A stretch of DNA of 64,000 nucleotides from positions 1-64,000 of the forward strand of contig JANSXY010000007.1 in the NCBI GenBank assembly GCA_024742695.1, in the 5' to 3' direction. Source of the stretch: Paracoccaceae bacterium. GTDB taxonomy: Bacteria > Pseudomonadota > Alphaproteobacteria > Rhodobacterales > Rhodobacteraceae. Positions 17,410 through 26,332 of this stretch are shown piece by piece (the first letter of the stretch is position 1; each line of letters begins with the position of its first letter). The notes below the pieces were generated by a model, which was given only the letters and a program-made list of their open reading frames with translations, made no database searches and was not told where the DNA came from. The position numbers were made by a program, and so were the translations under genes.

Positions 17410-18408
17410 ATGCGAAACACCCAGGTCATTCTGTCCAGCCGGCCGGTGGGCGTGCCGGGGGCGGAACATTTCAGCCTGCGCGAGGTGCCGGTCGGGACAC
17501 CCGGCGAGGGCCAGGTTCTTGTCCGTCTCACGCATTGGTCGGTCGATCCGGCGATGCGCGGCTGGGCCAACGACGTGCCGAACTATTCGCCCCCCGTGGC
17601 GATCGGCGACCCGATGCGGGCCTTCGCGGTGGGCGACGTCATCGCCTCGCGCCATCCCGACTATGCCGAGGGCGACGTGGTCGAGGGGCTGCTGGGCTGG
17701 CAAACCCATGTGGTGGTGGATGCCGCGGCGATCGCCCGCAAGGTGACCGAGACCGACCTGCCGCGCAGCTACGCGCTGGGCATCCTCGGGCTGAACGGCA
17801 CGACCGCGTTTTTCGGCCTGACCGAAAGCTGCGCGGCGCGCTCGGGCGATACCGTCGTCGTCTCCACCGCCGCTGGCGCGGTCGGTTCGGCGGTGGGGCA
17901 GATCGCGAAGATCCTGGGCTGCCGGACGGTCGGCATCGCGGGCGGGGCGGAAAAGGTGCGGCAGTGCCGCGAGGAATTCGGCTATGACGCCGCGATCGAT
18001 TACCGGGGCGAGGACGTGGCCGCGGCGCTGGCGCGGCACTGCCCCAAGGGTGTCGACTGCTATTTCGACAACACCTGCGGGCCGATTTCCGACGCCGTGA
18101 TGACCCGGCTGGCGCAGGGCGCGCGAATCACCATCTGCGGCACCGCCGCGATCACCGAGTGGGATCCGCTGCCGATCGGGCCGCGGGTGCATCGCCAGCT
18201 TCTGGTCGCCCGCGCCCGGATGCAGGGTTTCCTGATCTTCGACTACAGGGATCGGCTGGGCGAGGCGCGGGCGGCGCTGGCCGGCTGGCTGCGCGCCGGT
18301 CGGATCGCGGTGCGCGAGCACGTGCTGGAGGGGCCCGAGGCCGCGCCGGGCGCCATCGCGATGCTCTATCGCGGCGAGAACACCGGCAAGCTGATCGTCG
18401 CGGTCTGA
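17410..18408 (+). CDS. NADP-dependent MDR oxidoreductase, leukotriene-B4-dehydrogenase/CurA type
   Basis: The 332-residue protein is a zinc-free medium-chain reductase. It shows the MRGW and RPVG signatures at the N terminus, the glycine-rich STAAGAVGSAVGQIAK motif and DYFDNTCG-like YFDNTCG before a late IYDYRD-like FDYRD. The family reduces double bonds of alpha,beta-unsaturated ketones or aldehydes using NADPH. The ATG at 17410 gives the usual family length. Substrate and pathway here are unknown. Confidence 0.88.
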   Translation: MRNTQVILSSRPVGVPGAEHFSLREVPVGTPGEGQVLVRLTHWSVDPAMRGWANDVPNYSPPVAIGDPMRAFAVGDVIASRHPDYAEGDVVEGLLGWQTHVVVDAAAIARKVTETDLPRSYALGILGLNGTTAFFGLTESCAARSGDTVVVSTAAGAVGSAVGQIAKILGCRTVGIAGGAEKVRQCREEFGYDAAIDYRGEDVAAALARHCPKGVDCYFDNTCGPISDAVMTRLAQGARITICGTAAITEWDPLPIGPRVHRQLLVARARMQGFLIFDYRDRLGEARAALAGWLRAGRIAVREHVLEGPEAAPGAIAMLYRGENTGKLIVAV

Positions 18409-18507
18409 CTCGCCGGTCGGGGTGGCGTCCGCGCCTTGACTCACGTCATGGTGGTGCGCCGTCCGATGCGGCACTGAATCGGTGCGAGCCGTGTTCAGGA
18501 GTGTCGC

Positions 18508-19893
18508 GTGGCAAGGTTGAGGATCGGAGCGAAGAGGGCCGGGGCCGGGCTGTCGGCGCTGCTTGCGTCTGTGATATGGGGCGTCGTGCTGGCGACGCCG
18601 GCGCCGGGCGAGGACTTCAGTCTCGAGCGCAGCGCGGCAGAGATCGAGGCCTGGCTGGGCCGGGCGGGGGCAGAGGTCGGCCATTTCATGGCGACCCGCG
18701 AAGACCCGCTGCCCGACGACGGCTGCATCGCCTGCCATACCGATGCCGGCGCCCTGATCGGCATGGTCGTGCCGCCCGAGGCGCCGCCCGAAGACGGCTG
18801 CGCCGCGGCGCCGTCGCGCCCGCCGTTCCTGGGCTTCTTCGTCAACCCGGAATTCCCGGCAAGTACCCATGGCGAACTGGGTTGCATCGCCTGCCACGGC
18901 GGTGACGGGACCGCGACGGAGGCCGAGATCGCCCATGCCGGGCTGCGACCGGGAACCGAGGGCTGCGCCGATTGCCACGGCAAGATCGTCGAGCGGCATG
19001 AAACCAGCCTGCACCACACGCTCAACGGCATGCGCCACGCGCTGGAACTGCGCGCCGGCGAGATGCGGATGCAGGCCCTGTCGACCCCCTGGCAGGCCGA
19101 TTGCGCGACCTGCCACACCACCTGTTCGGATTGCCACCTGTCACTGCCCGCGGCGGTCGGCGGCGGGCTGATCAAGGGCCACGAGTTCATGAAGCGCGCG
19201 CCGATGGAAGACAGTTGCGCGCTGTGCCACGGCAGCCGGGCGGGCGCGGAGTACCTGGGCAACAACCCCGGCGTCGGCCCCGATGTGCATTTCGAGGAAG
19301 GGATGCATTGCCTCGATTGCCACAAGAACGACCTGCACGGCGACGGCACGCTCTACACCAACCGCTGGGAGGTCGCGGGCCGCGCGGCCTGCACCGATTG
19401 CCACCCGGCCCTGCCGCGCGCGGCGAAGGACGAACCCGAACCCGACTACATGGATTTTCCCGTGCACAGCGAGGTGCATGCCGACGTCGCCTGCCAGGTC
19501 TGCCACGCCACGCCCTACCAGGCCTGTTTCGACTGCCACACCGGCGAGGAGGACGGCGAGTATTTCCGCCGCGCGGGCGACAAGCGGCTGGTCCTGAAAT
19601 TCGGCCGCAACACGGTGCCGGGGTATCCCTATGGCATCGTGACGCTGCGCAACAACCCGGTGGCGCGCGACTCCTTCGACCATTTCGGCCAGAACCTGCT
19701 CCCGGGCTTCGACGACGAGCCGACGTGGAAGACCGCCGCGCCGCACAACATCCAGAGGATCACCGGGCAGAACGTCAGCTGTTTCAACTGCCACGACGAT
19801 CCGACCCTGTTCCTGACCGAAGAAGACCTGGACCGCAGGGGGCCCGCGGCAAATACGCGCGCCCTGTTCGATCCACCCGCACCAGACCAGTAA
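18508..19893 (+). CDS. Exported undecaheme c-type cytochrome
   Basis: The 461-residue protein has an N-terminal membrane/signal segment (about 14-31) and eleven CXXCH heme-binding motifs: CIACH twice, CADCH, CATCH, CSDCH, CALCH, CLDCH, CTDCH, CQVCH, CFDCH and CFNCH. Many extra His residues could serve as distal ligands. The start is a GTG with AGGAG 7 bases upstream. Such proteins move electrons in the periplasm or reduce small inorganic ions. It lies 15 bases before a periplasmic rhodanese gene, pointing to a sulfur compound such as tetrathionate, thiosulfate or polysulfide; this is inference. I do not recognise a named family. Confidence 0.85.
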   Translation: MARLRIGAKRAGAGLSALLASVIWGVVLATPAPGEDFSLERSAAEIEAWLGRAGAEVGHFMATREDPLPDDGCIACHTDAGALIGMVVPPEAPPEDGCAAAPSRPPFLGFFVNPEFPASTHGELGCIACHGGDGTATEAEIAHAGLRPGTEGCADCHGKIVERHETSLHHTLNGMRHALELRAGEMRMQALSTPWQADCATCHTTCSDCHLSLPAAVGGGLIKGHEFMKRAPMEDSCALCHGSRAGAEYLGNNPGVGPDVHFEEGMHCLDCHKNDLHGDGTLYTNRWEVAGRAACTDCHPALPRAAKDEPEPDYMDFPVHSEVHADVACQVCHATPYQACFDCHTGEEDGEYFRRAGDKRLVLKFGRNTVPGYPYGIVTLRNNPVARDSFDHFGQNLLPGFDDEPTWKTAAPHNIQRITGQNVSCFNCHDDPTLFLTEEDLDRRGPAANTRALFDPPAPDQ

Positions 19894-19908
19894 TCGAGGA
19901 GACCGACG

Positions 19909-20370
19909 ATGCGCCTGATCCCCCTTTCCACCGCCCTTGCCGCGATGCTTGCCGCCGGGGCCGCGCAGGCGGAGATGCCGCCGATCGATGCCGCCGAACT
20001 GGCCGCCTGGCAATCCGCCTATGCCGAGATCCAGGCGATGTCGCCGAAATGGGCCGTGCAGGGCGGCGATGCCTTCCATGCCTCGGCCGCGGCGGGCGTG
20101 CCCGTCGTCTATCTTGACGTGCGCACCCCGGAGGAACGCGAAAAGGGTGTCGTCGCCGGGGCCCTGCAGGTCAGCCTGACCGAACTGGCCACCGAGGCGG
20201 GCATAGCCGCGCTTCCCGAAAGCAAGACGACGATCATGGCGGTCTATTGCAAGTCGGGCCACCGGTCGGCGCTGGCGATCCCGCTTCTGCACCGGCTGGG
20301 CTATGTCAACGCCACCAGCATGCAGGGCGGCTACGAAGGCTGGGTCGAGGCCGGGTACCCGGTGGAGTGA
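19909..20370 (+). CDS. Periplasmic single-domain rhodanese
   Basis: The 153-residue protein has a signal peptide (cleavage after AQA at about 21) and one rhodanese domain: VYLDVRTPEE near 68-77 and the active-site loop YCKSGHRSA, whose Cys carries the persulfide. The loop ends with Arg/Ser as in thiosulfate sulfurtransferases. It starts 15 bases after the multiheme cytochrome gene, so the two are almost certainly cotranscribed and may act on one periplasmic sulfur compound. Confidence 0.88.
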   Translation: MRLIPLSTALAAMLAAGAAQAEMPPIDAAELAAWQSAYAEIQAMSPKWAVQGGDAFHASAAAGVPVVYLDVRTPEEREKGVVAGALQVSLTELATEAGIAALPESKTTIMAVYCKSGHRSALAIPLLHRLGYVNATSMQGGYEGWVEAGYPVE

Positions 20371-20398
20371 GGCCCCGGGCCGCCGCGCCCCGACCCGG

Positions 20399-21094
20399 TC
20401 AGATCAGAGCCACCCAGCGCCGGGCCAGCCCGAGGCCCTCGGCATCGGCCGCGGCGCCGTCGGTTTCCGCGCGGCGCGGATGTTCGGCGGCGAAGCCGGG
20501 ATCGATGGCCGCGACCTGATCGGGAAACCGGCGCAGCCAGTCGGCGACCACGGCACGATGCGCCTCGAGATGGAACTGGAAGCCATAGCCCGCCCGTCCG
20601 TGGCGGAAACCCTGCGCCTCGGCGATGCCGGACCGGGCAAGATGCACCGCGCCCGCGGGCAGGTCGAACGTGTCGCTGTGCCATTGGGTGGCGAGAAAGC
20701 GCGCGGGGGCGGCGGCCATTACCGCGTCGCCGGTCGCGTCCGCGCAGCGCTCGACCGGGCACCAGCCGAATTCCCGCGCCGCGCCCAGCCGGTTGTCCGC
20801 GCCGAGGCCGCGGGCCAGCAGTTGCGCGCCCAGGCACAGGCCAAGGACCGCGCGGCCTGTCTCCGCCGTCTCGGCCATAAGCGCGGCCAGCGCCGGCAGG
20901 TAGGGATGGCGCGCATCGTCGCGCGCCGATTGCTCGCCGCCGAACACCACCAACGCGTCATGTTCGCCCAGGGCCGGCAAACGACCGTTGGCGAAGGGGC
21001 GGAAGATGTCGATGATCGCGCCCGCCTCGGCCAGCGCGACGCCGACCTGGCCGTGATGGGTGATCGCTGTATTCTCGACGAGCGCGACGCGCAT
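20399..21094 (-). CDS. Class I glutamine amidotransferase
   Basis: The 231-residue protein has the class I amidotransferase triad: Cys87 in LGLCLGAQ, His175 and Glu177 in FQFHLEAH. It is a stand-alone domain, like GuaA-type or gamma-glutamyl hydrolase-like members that release ammonia or cut gamma-glutamyl bonds. The ATG at 21094 fits the family start (MRVALVENT). No synthetase partner gene is adjacent, so its acceptor is unknown. Confidence 0.85.
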   Translation of the reverse strand: MRVALVENTAITHHGQVGVALAEAGAIIDIFRPFANGRLPALGEHDALVVFGGEQSARDDARHPYLPALAALMAETAETGRAVLGLCLGAQLLARGLGADNRLGAAREFGWCPVERCADATGDAVMAAAPARFLATQWHSDTFDLPAGAVHLARSGIAEAQGFRHGRAGYGFQFHLEAHRAVVADWLRRFPDQVAAIDPGFAAEHPRRAETDGAAADAEGLGLARRWVALI

Positions 21095-21236
21095 GGCCCT
21101 GTGTCCTTCGGTTCTACCGCGCACTCTGCACGAGTGCGACCGGGGATCAAGCGCACCGAAAGGGATTGACATGAGGCATAACAGTTAGAATGCTTCCCAA
21201 ATCTGGCGGGAGGGCCGGAACCGGGGGGACCGCGAC

Positions 21237-21878
21237 ATGCGTATCTGGGGATATTTCCGGTCGTCGGCAGCCTATCGCTGTCGCATCGGCCTGGGTTTGA
21301 AGGGGCTGGCGGCCGAACAATCCTTCGTCCACCTGCGCCGGGGCGAGCAGCGGGATCCGGCGTTCCGCACGCTCAATCCGCAAGGTCTGGTGCCGGCGCT
21401 GGAAACCGGCGAGGGGGTGATCACCCAGTCGCTCGCGATCCTCGAATGGCTGGACGAAACCCATCCCGAACCGGCCTTCCTGCCCGGCGATGCCGGCCAC
21501 CGGGCTGCGATCCGGGCCTTCGCGCAGATCATCGCCTGCGACATCCACCCGCTGCAGAACCTCCGGGTGCTCGATTACCTGCGCGCCGAATTCGGCCAGG
21601 ACCAGGACGGGCTGAACCGCTGGTGCCAGCGCTGGATCGGCGAGGGGCTGATGGCCTGCGAATCGATCCTTGCGGCACGCGGCGGTTCGGGGCCGTTCTG
21701 CTTTGGCGCGGCGCCGACGCTGGCGGATATCTGCCTCGTTCCGCAGGTTTTTTCGGCAGGTCGCTTCGGTGTCGATCTTGACCCGATGCCGCGGCTCAGG
21801 GAAATTCATCGCATCTGCAACGAATTGCCCGCCTTCGCGTCGGCGCATCCGGCGCGCCAGCCCGATCACGAGGCCTGA
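21237..21878 (+). CDS. maiA: Maleylacetoacetate isomerase/zeta-class glutathione S-transferase
   Basis: The 213-residue protein has the zeta GST signature SSAAYRCR (the SSxxxR active site) at about 9-16, NPQGLVPAL and QSLAILEWLDE in the thioredoxin domain, then an all-helical C-terminal domain. Zeta enzymes isomerise maleylacetoacetate or maleylpyruvate using glutathione in Tyr, homogentisate or gentisate breakdown. A TTGACA at 21166-21171 followed by TAGAAT-like sequence suggests its own promoter. No fumarylacetoacetase gene is adjacent. Confidence 0.82.
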   Translation: MRIWGYFRSSAAYRCRIGLGLKGLAAEQSFVHLRRGEQRDPAFRTLNPQGLVPALETGEGVITQSLAILEWLDETHPEPAFLPGDAGHRAAIRAFAQIIACDIHPLQNLRVLDYLRAEFGQDQDGLNRWCQRWIGEGLMACESILAARGGSGPFCFGAAPTLADICLVPQVFSAGRFGVDLDPMPRLREIHRICNELPAFASAHPARQPDHEA

Positions 21879-21976
21879 GGCCCAAGGAGACGATGGACTT
21901 GCCCGCCGCGAGGCGGTCTTATGACGCGAGATGGGCGGGCTGCCCGCTTCATGACACTCTGGGAGGAGAGAGACAG

Positions 21977-23017
21977 ATGACAACGACCCGCAGATCGCTT
22001 CTGGGCCTGGCCGCGGCGGCGGCGCTGGCCACCGGCCTTGGCACCGTCCCGGCGGCGGCGCAGGAGGTGACGCTGACGCTGCACCAGTTCCTGCCCGCGC
22101 AGGCGAACGTGCCGAAATACGTTCTCGACGTCTGGGCCGACAAGGTGGAGGCCGAGTCGAACGGGCGGATCAAGATCGACCGGTTCCCCTCGATGCAACT
22201 TGGCGGCACCCCGCCGGAGCTTTACGATCAGGTCGTCGACGGCGTGGCCGATATCGTCTGGACGGTGGCGGGCTACACGCCGGGGCGGTTCCCCCGCGCC
22301 GAGGTCTTCGAACTGCCCTTCATCATGACGAATGCCGAGGCCGCGTCGCGCGCCTACTGGGATCTCTACGAAAGCGACATGAAGGACGCCGACTACAAGG
22401 ACGTTCACATGATCGGCGTCTGGGTGCACGGGCCGGGGATGATCCATTCCAAGGAACCGATCACCTCGGTGGCCGACCTCAATGGCGTGAAGCTGCGGGC
22501 GCCGACGCGCACCACCAACATGCTGTTCAAGGAACTGGGCGCGACCCCGGTGGGCATGCCGGTGCCGGCGATCCCGGAATCGCTGTCCAAGGGCGTGATC
22601 GACGCGACGGTGATCCCGTGGGAGGTGACCGGCGCGCTCAAGGTGCCGGAACTGGTGTCCAACCACACCGAGTTCGGCGATGCCGCGCTTTACACCACCT
22701 CCTTCGTCTTCGCGATGAACAAGGCCAAGTACGACAGCCTGCCCGATGACCTGAAGGCGGTGATCGACGCCAATTCCGGCCCCGAGTTCTCGGCCTTCGC
22801 CGGCAAGACGATGGCCGCCTACGACGTGCCGACCCGGCAGGCCGCCGTCGACCGCGGCAACAACATCGTCGAGCTTTCGCCCGAGCAGGTGGCCGAATGG
22901 CAGGCCGCGGCGGCGCCGGTCTACGACCAGTGGATGGCCGAGGTCGAATCGCAGGGCATCGACGGCGCCGACCTGATCGCCCGGGCCAAGGCGCTGATGG
23001 AGAAATACGCGAACTGA
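21977..23017 (+). CDS. TRAP transporter solute-binding protein (DctP family)
   Basis: The 346-residue protein has a Tat-like signal (TTRRSLLGL, cleavage after AAAQ near 27) and the TRAP binding-protein pattern: LHQFLPAQA at the start, DLNGVKLRAPT, and a conserved Arg (in KLRAP) that holds a carboxylate group. GGGAGGAG precedes the ATG at 21977. It is the first gene of a complete TRAP set. Because the next operon activates hydroxycinnamates, an aromatic carboxylate is the likely ligand, as for TarP of Rhodopseudomonas; this is inference. Confidence 0.9.
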   Translation: MTTTRRSLLGLAAAAALATGLGTVPAAAQEVTLTLHQFLPAQANVPKYVLDVWADKVEAESNGRIKIDRFPSMQLGGTPPELYDQVVDGVADIVWTVAGYTPGRFPRAEVFELPFIMTNAEAASRAYWDLYESDMKDADYKDVHMIGVWVHGPGMIHSKEPITSVADLNGVKLRAPTRTTNMLFKELGATPVGMPVPAIPESLSKGVIDATVIPWEVTGALKVPELVSNHTEFGDAALYTTSFVFAMNKAKYDSLPDDLKAVIDANSGPEFSAFAGKTMAAYDVPTRQAAVDRGNNIVELSPEQVAEWQAAAAPVYDQWMAEVESQGIDGADLIARAKALMEKYAN

Positions 23018-23069
23018 TGCGCGCGGGCGGGCCGCGCCGCGGCCCGCCGTCTTCGTACCCGGGGGCGAC

Positions 23070-23654
23070 ATGCAGCGATTGATCTACGGGCTGGCCCGGC
23101 TGATGGCGCTCCTTGGCGGCATCGTGCTTGTCGGGCTGATCCTTCTGACCTGTGTCAGCGTCACCGGCCGTGGCGCCAACAGTCTGGGCCATGCCGACTG
23201 GCTGGAGGCGGCGTTCCCGGCGCTGTCCGAGGCGATCATCGGCAGCGGTGTCGGCCCGCTTCTGGGCGATTTCGAGATCGTCGAGGCGGGGATCGCGTTT
23301 TCGATCTTCGCCTTCCTGCCCTGGTGCCAGCTGCGCCAGGGGCACGCGGTCGTCGATATCTTCACCGCGATGATGCCTGGCGGGCTGAGCCGGTTCCTGA
23401 TCACCTTCTGGGATGTCCTGTTCGCGCTGGTGCTGATCCTGATCTCCTGGCGGCTCTACGAGGGACTGATCGGCAAGTTCGGCAACGGCCAGACGACCTT
23501 CCTGTTGCAGTTCCCGATCTGGTGGGCCTACGCCGCGAGTTTCGCGGGGTCGGTCGTCGCCGCGCTCACGGGGGTCTATGTCGCCGTCCTGCGACTGGCC
23601 GGGCTGGTGACCGGCCGCCACCTGCTGCCGGTGTCCGGGGGGAGCGCGCATTGA
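23070..23654 (+). CDS. TRAP transporter small permease (DctQ family)
   Basis: The 194-residue protein has four membrane segments, near 10-28, 70-90, 107-128 and 146-172, the normal DctQ topology, with the LRQGHAVVDIF motif between the second and third. It joins the large subunit to form the sodium-driven channel. Its stop overlaps the TTG start of the next gene (TTGA), so the two subunits are translated together. Confidence 0.9.
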   Translation: MQRLIYGLARLMALLGGIVLVGLILLTCVSVTGRGANSLGHADWLEAAFPALSEAIIGSGVGPLLGDFEIVEAGIAFSIFAFLPWCQLRQGHAVVDIFTAMMPGGLSRFLITFWDVLFALVLILISWRLYEGLIGKFGNGQTTFLLQFPIWWAYAASFAGSVVAALTGVYVAVLRLAGLVTGRHLLPVSGGSAH

Positions 23655-24961
23655 CCAATCTCGAACTGGGGCTGCTGTCCTTTCCCGTCCTTCTGCTGAT
23701 GATCTTCCTGCGCGCGCCGATCGGGCTGGCGATGATGATCTGCGGCATCGGCGGCCTCTACATGGTGACCGGCGGGCCGAACATGGTGCTCGCCAAGCTG
23801 AAATCCGAGAGTTTCTCGACCTTTTCCAGCTACTCGCTCTCGATCATCCCGATCTTCCTTCTGATGGGCCAGTTCGCGACGCTGGGCGGGATGAGCCAGG
23901 CGCTGTTTCGCGCGGCCGAAAGCTGGCTGGGCCACCGGCGCGGCGGGGTCGCGATGGCCTCGATCGGGGCCTGCGCGGGCTTCGGGGCGATCTGCGGCTC
24001 CTCGCTCGCAACCGCGGCGACGATGAGCCAGGTGGCGCTGCCGGAACTCAAGCGCAACGGCTATCCGGGCGGGTTTTCCACCGCCACGCTGGCCGCCGGC
24101 GGCACGCTGGGGATCCTGATCCCGCCCTCGGTCGTGCTGGTGATCTACGCGATCCTGACCGAGCAGAACATCGCGAAACTGTTCCTTGCCGCCTTCGTTC
24201 CGGGCCTTCTGGCCGCGCTGGGCTACATGATCGCGGTGTCGATCTACGTGCGCCGGCATCCGGAGGCCGGCGGCACCCTGCCACGCCAGCCATACCTGCA
24301 GCGGTTCCGCGCGTTGCTGGATGTCTGGCCGGTGCTGCTGGTCTTCGTGCTGGTGGTGGGCGGTATCTACCTGGGCTGGTTCACCCCGACCGAGGGCGCC
24401 AGCGTCGGCGCGGCGGGCACCGGGCTGATCGCCCTGGCCAATGGCGGGCTGACCTGGCGCACGCTGCGCGACAGCATCCTGTCGACCGCGCAATCGACCG
24501 CGATGATCTTCTTCATCGTGCTCGGCGCGGGCCTTTACAATTCCTTCCTCGCGCTCACCCAGGTGCCGCAGAACCTGTCGGAATTCGTGATCGGGCAGGG
24601 CTTCAGCCCGTGGCTGGTGCTGGTGCTGATCCTGCTGTTCTACCTCGTGCTGGGCTGCCTGATGGACAGCCTGTCGATGATCCTGCTGACGATCCCGATC
24701 TTCTTTCCGGTGGTCAGCCAGCTTGACTTCGGGCTGACGCCCGAACAGGTGGCGATCTGGTTCGGGATCCTCGTGCTGATCGTCGTCGAGGTCGGGCTGA
24801 TCACCCCGCCGGTGGGGATGAACCTGTTCGTGATCAACTCGATGGACCGGGAAACGCCGATGTCGGCGACCTATGCGGCGGTTCTGTGGTTCGTCGGATC
24901 CGACCTGATCCGCGTGGCGATCCTGGTGATGTTCCCGGCGATCACGCTGTTCCTGATCTGA
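23651..24961 (+). CDS. TRAP transporter large permease (DctM family)
   Basis: The 436-residue protein has about 12 membrane segments and the DctM motifs GACAGFGAICGSSLATAATM, LAAGGTLGILIPPS and LITPPVGMNLFV. The start is a TTG at 23651 overlapping the DctQ stop. It forms the main transport path, importing a carboxylate with sodium. A terminator-like double hairpin follows its stop. Confidence 0.92.
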   Translation: MTNLELGLLSFPVLLLMIFLRAPIGLAMMICGIGGLYMVTGGPNMVLAKLKSESFSTFSSYSLSIIPIFLLMGQFATLGGMSQALFRAAESWLGHRRGGVAMASIGACAGFGAICGSSLATAATMSQVALPELKRNGYPGGFSTATLAAGGTLGILIPPSVVLVIYAILTEQNIAKLFLAAFVPGLLAALGYMIAVSIYVRRHPEAGGTLPRQPYLQRFRALLDVWPVLLVFVLVVGGIYLGWFTPTEGASVGAAGTGLIALANGGLTWRTLRDSILSTAQSTAMIFFIVLGAGLYNSFLALTQVPQNLSEFVIGQGFSPWLVLVLILLFYLVLGCLMDSLSMILLTIPIFFPVVSQLDFGLTPEQVAIWFGILVLIVVEVGLITPPVGMNLFVINSMDRETPMSATYAAVLWFVGSDLIRVAILVMFPAITLFLI

Positions 24962-24988
24962 CCGACGGGCCCGCGGCGGGCCGCGGGC

Positions 24989-25051
24989 GGGGGGCTGTCT
25001 GCCCCCCGGCCGCCTGCGGCGGCTCCCCCCGAGGATATTTCGAGACCAAAA
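24989..25051 (+). terminator. Double-hairpin terminator-like repeat element
   Basis: Two adjacent hairpins, GGGGGGC (24989-24995)/GCCCCCC (25001-25007) and GCCGCC (25009-25014)/GGCGGC (25018-25023), are followed by CCCCCCGAGGATATTTCGAG. I recall this type of element as common after genes in Rhodobacterales genomes, where it probably ends or stabilises transcripts. It separates the TRAP operon from the crotonase operon. Confidence 0.6.
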
Positions 25052-25054
25052 CGA

Positions 25055-25085
25055 TTGCGCGAAACTGATTATATAGTATAACTAT
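25055..25085 (+). promoter_or_regulatory. Promoter and operator of the hydroxycinnamate operon
   Basis: TTGCGC (25055-25060), 16 bases, then TATAAC (25077-25082) forms a promoter in a short AT-rich patch. A perfect palindrome ATAGT-ATA-ACTAT (25073-25085) covers the -10 box. The MarR regulator encoded in this operon is the natural candidate to bind it. Confidence 0.5.
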
Positions 25086-25112
25086 TCGTGTGCAAATCGC
25101 AGGGAGGGCGCG

Positions 25113-25868
25113 ATGCTGGAGGTCGAAACGGACGGCCCGCTGGCGGTTCTGACGATGAACCGGCCGGAGAAACGCAACGCGATGTGCGACGCGCTGCTCG
25201 ACCGCATCGCGGCGTTCTTCGACGCGCCCCCCGAAGGCGTGAAGGTGGCGGTGCTCGCCGGGGCGGGCGGCCATTTCTGTTCCGGTCTCGACCTGGCCGA
25301 GCAGGAGTTGCGCGACGCCGAGGGCACGATGCGGCATTCGCGCGGCTGGCATCGGGTGATGGACCGGGTGCAGTTCGGCGGCCTGCCGGTGGTCGCCAGC
25401 CTGACCGGCGCGGTGATCGGCGGCGGGCTGGAACTGGCGGCCGCGGCGCATGTGCGGGTGGCCGAACCCTCGGCCCGGTTCCAGTTGCCCGAGGGGCGGC
25501 GCGGGATCTTCGTGGGCGGCGGCGCCAGCGTGCGGGTCGGGCGGCTGATCGGCCCCGACCGGATGACCGAGATGATGCTCACCGGCCGCAGCTACGGCGC
25601 GGAGGAGGGGCTGCGGCTGGGCTTCGCGCACGAGGTCGTCGCCGAAGGGCAGGGCCTGGCGCGGGCGCGGGCGCTGGCCTTGCAGATCGCCGGCAACGCG
25701 CCGCTGTCGAACTACATCATGATCCAGGCGTTGTCGCGGATCGCCGACATGGGCCGCACCGAGGGGCTGTTCACCGAAAGCCTGTGCGCGGCGCTGACCC
25801 AGACCAGCCCGGACGCGGTGGAGGGGCTGCGCGCGTTTCTCGAAAAGCGCGCGCCGCGGTTCGGTTGA
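25113..25868 (+). CDS. Crotonase-family enoyl-CoA hydratase, probable hydroxycinnamoyl-CoA hydratase/lyase
   Basis: The 251-residue protein has the crotonase fold: MNRPEKRNAM at the N terminus, the oxyanion-hole loop HFCSGLDL (about 52-59) and GAVIGGGLELA (about 97-107) with RFQLPEGRRGIFVGGG after it. In this operon it probably hydrates feruloyl- or coumaroyl-CoA and may split it to an aldehyde plus acetyl-CoA. It is shorter than classic feruloyl-CoA hydratase/lyase (about 275 residues), so a plain hydratase is possible. It is the first gene after the palindromic promoter. Confidence 0.75.
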   Translation: MLEVETDGPLAVLTMNRPEKRNAMCDALLDRIAAFFDAPPEGVKVAVLAGAGGHFCSGLDLAEQELRDAEGTMRHSRGWHRVMDRVQFGGLPVVASLTGAVIGGGLELAAAAHVRVAEPSARFQLPEGRRGIFVGGGASVRVGRLIGPDRMTEMMLTGRSYGAEEGLRLGFAHEVVAEGQGLARARALALQIAGNAPLSNYIMIQALSRIADMGRTEGLFTESLCAALTQTSPDAVEGLRAFLEKRAPRFG

Positions 25869-25882
25869 GCGGGGGCGGGGCG

Positions 25883-26332
25883 ATGCGGGCGGACGCGGGG
25901 CTCAGGGATCTGGTCGGCTACCGGATGAAACGCGCCTTCGCGGTGATCCAGGCCGATCTTTCGCGGGTGCTGGAGCCGTTCGGGCTGCGGATGATCCCGT
26001 TTTCCGCGCTGGTCGTGATCGCGCGCCAGCCGGGGATCGGCCAGGGGCAGCTGGCGGCGGCGCTGGCGGTGGAACGTTCCAATCTTGTCGCGCCGCTTGA
26101 CGGGCTGGAGGCGCGCGGCCTGATCCGGCGCGAGGCGGTGCCCGGCGACCGCCGCGCGCTGGCGCTGAAACCGACGCCGGCGGGGCTGACGCTGGCCGAG
26201 GCGGCGCTGGCGGCGGTGCGGGCGCACGAGGCGCGGCTGATGGCCGGGGTCAGCGAGGCCGATGTCGCGGCGCTGTTCCGGGCCTGCGCGGCGATCGAGA
26301 CGGTGCCGGAACGGGAGGAGACGTCCGGATGA
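25883..26332 (+). CDS. MarR-family transcriptional regulator
   Basis: The 149-residue protein has the winged-helix MarR core (FSALVVIARQPGIGQGQLAA, then RSNLVAPLDGLEARGLIRRE and the wing GDRRALALKPT). MarR proteins in hydroxycinnamate clusters (FerR, CouR, HcaR types) are repressors released by the CoA thioester. It begins 14 bases after the crotonase stop, and its stop overlaps the feruloyl-CoA synthase ATG (ATGA), so it is made with the enzymes it probably controls. Confidence 0.85.
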   Translation: MRADAGLRDLVGYRMKRAFAVIQADLSRVLEPFGLRMIPFSALVVIARQPGIGQGQLAAALAVERSNLVAPLDGLEARGLIRREAVPGDRRALALKPTPAGLTLAEAALAAVRAHEARLMAGVSEADVAALFRACAAIETVPEREETSG

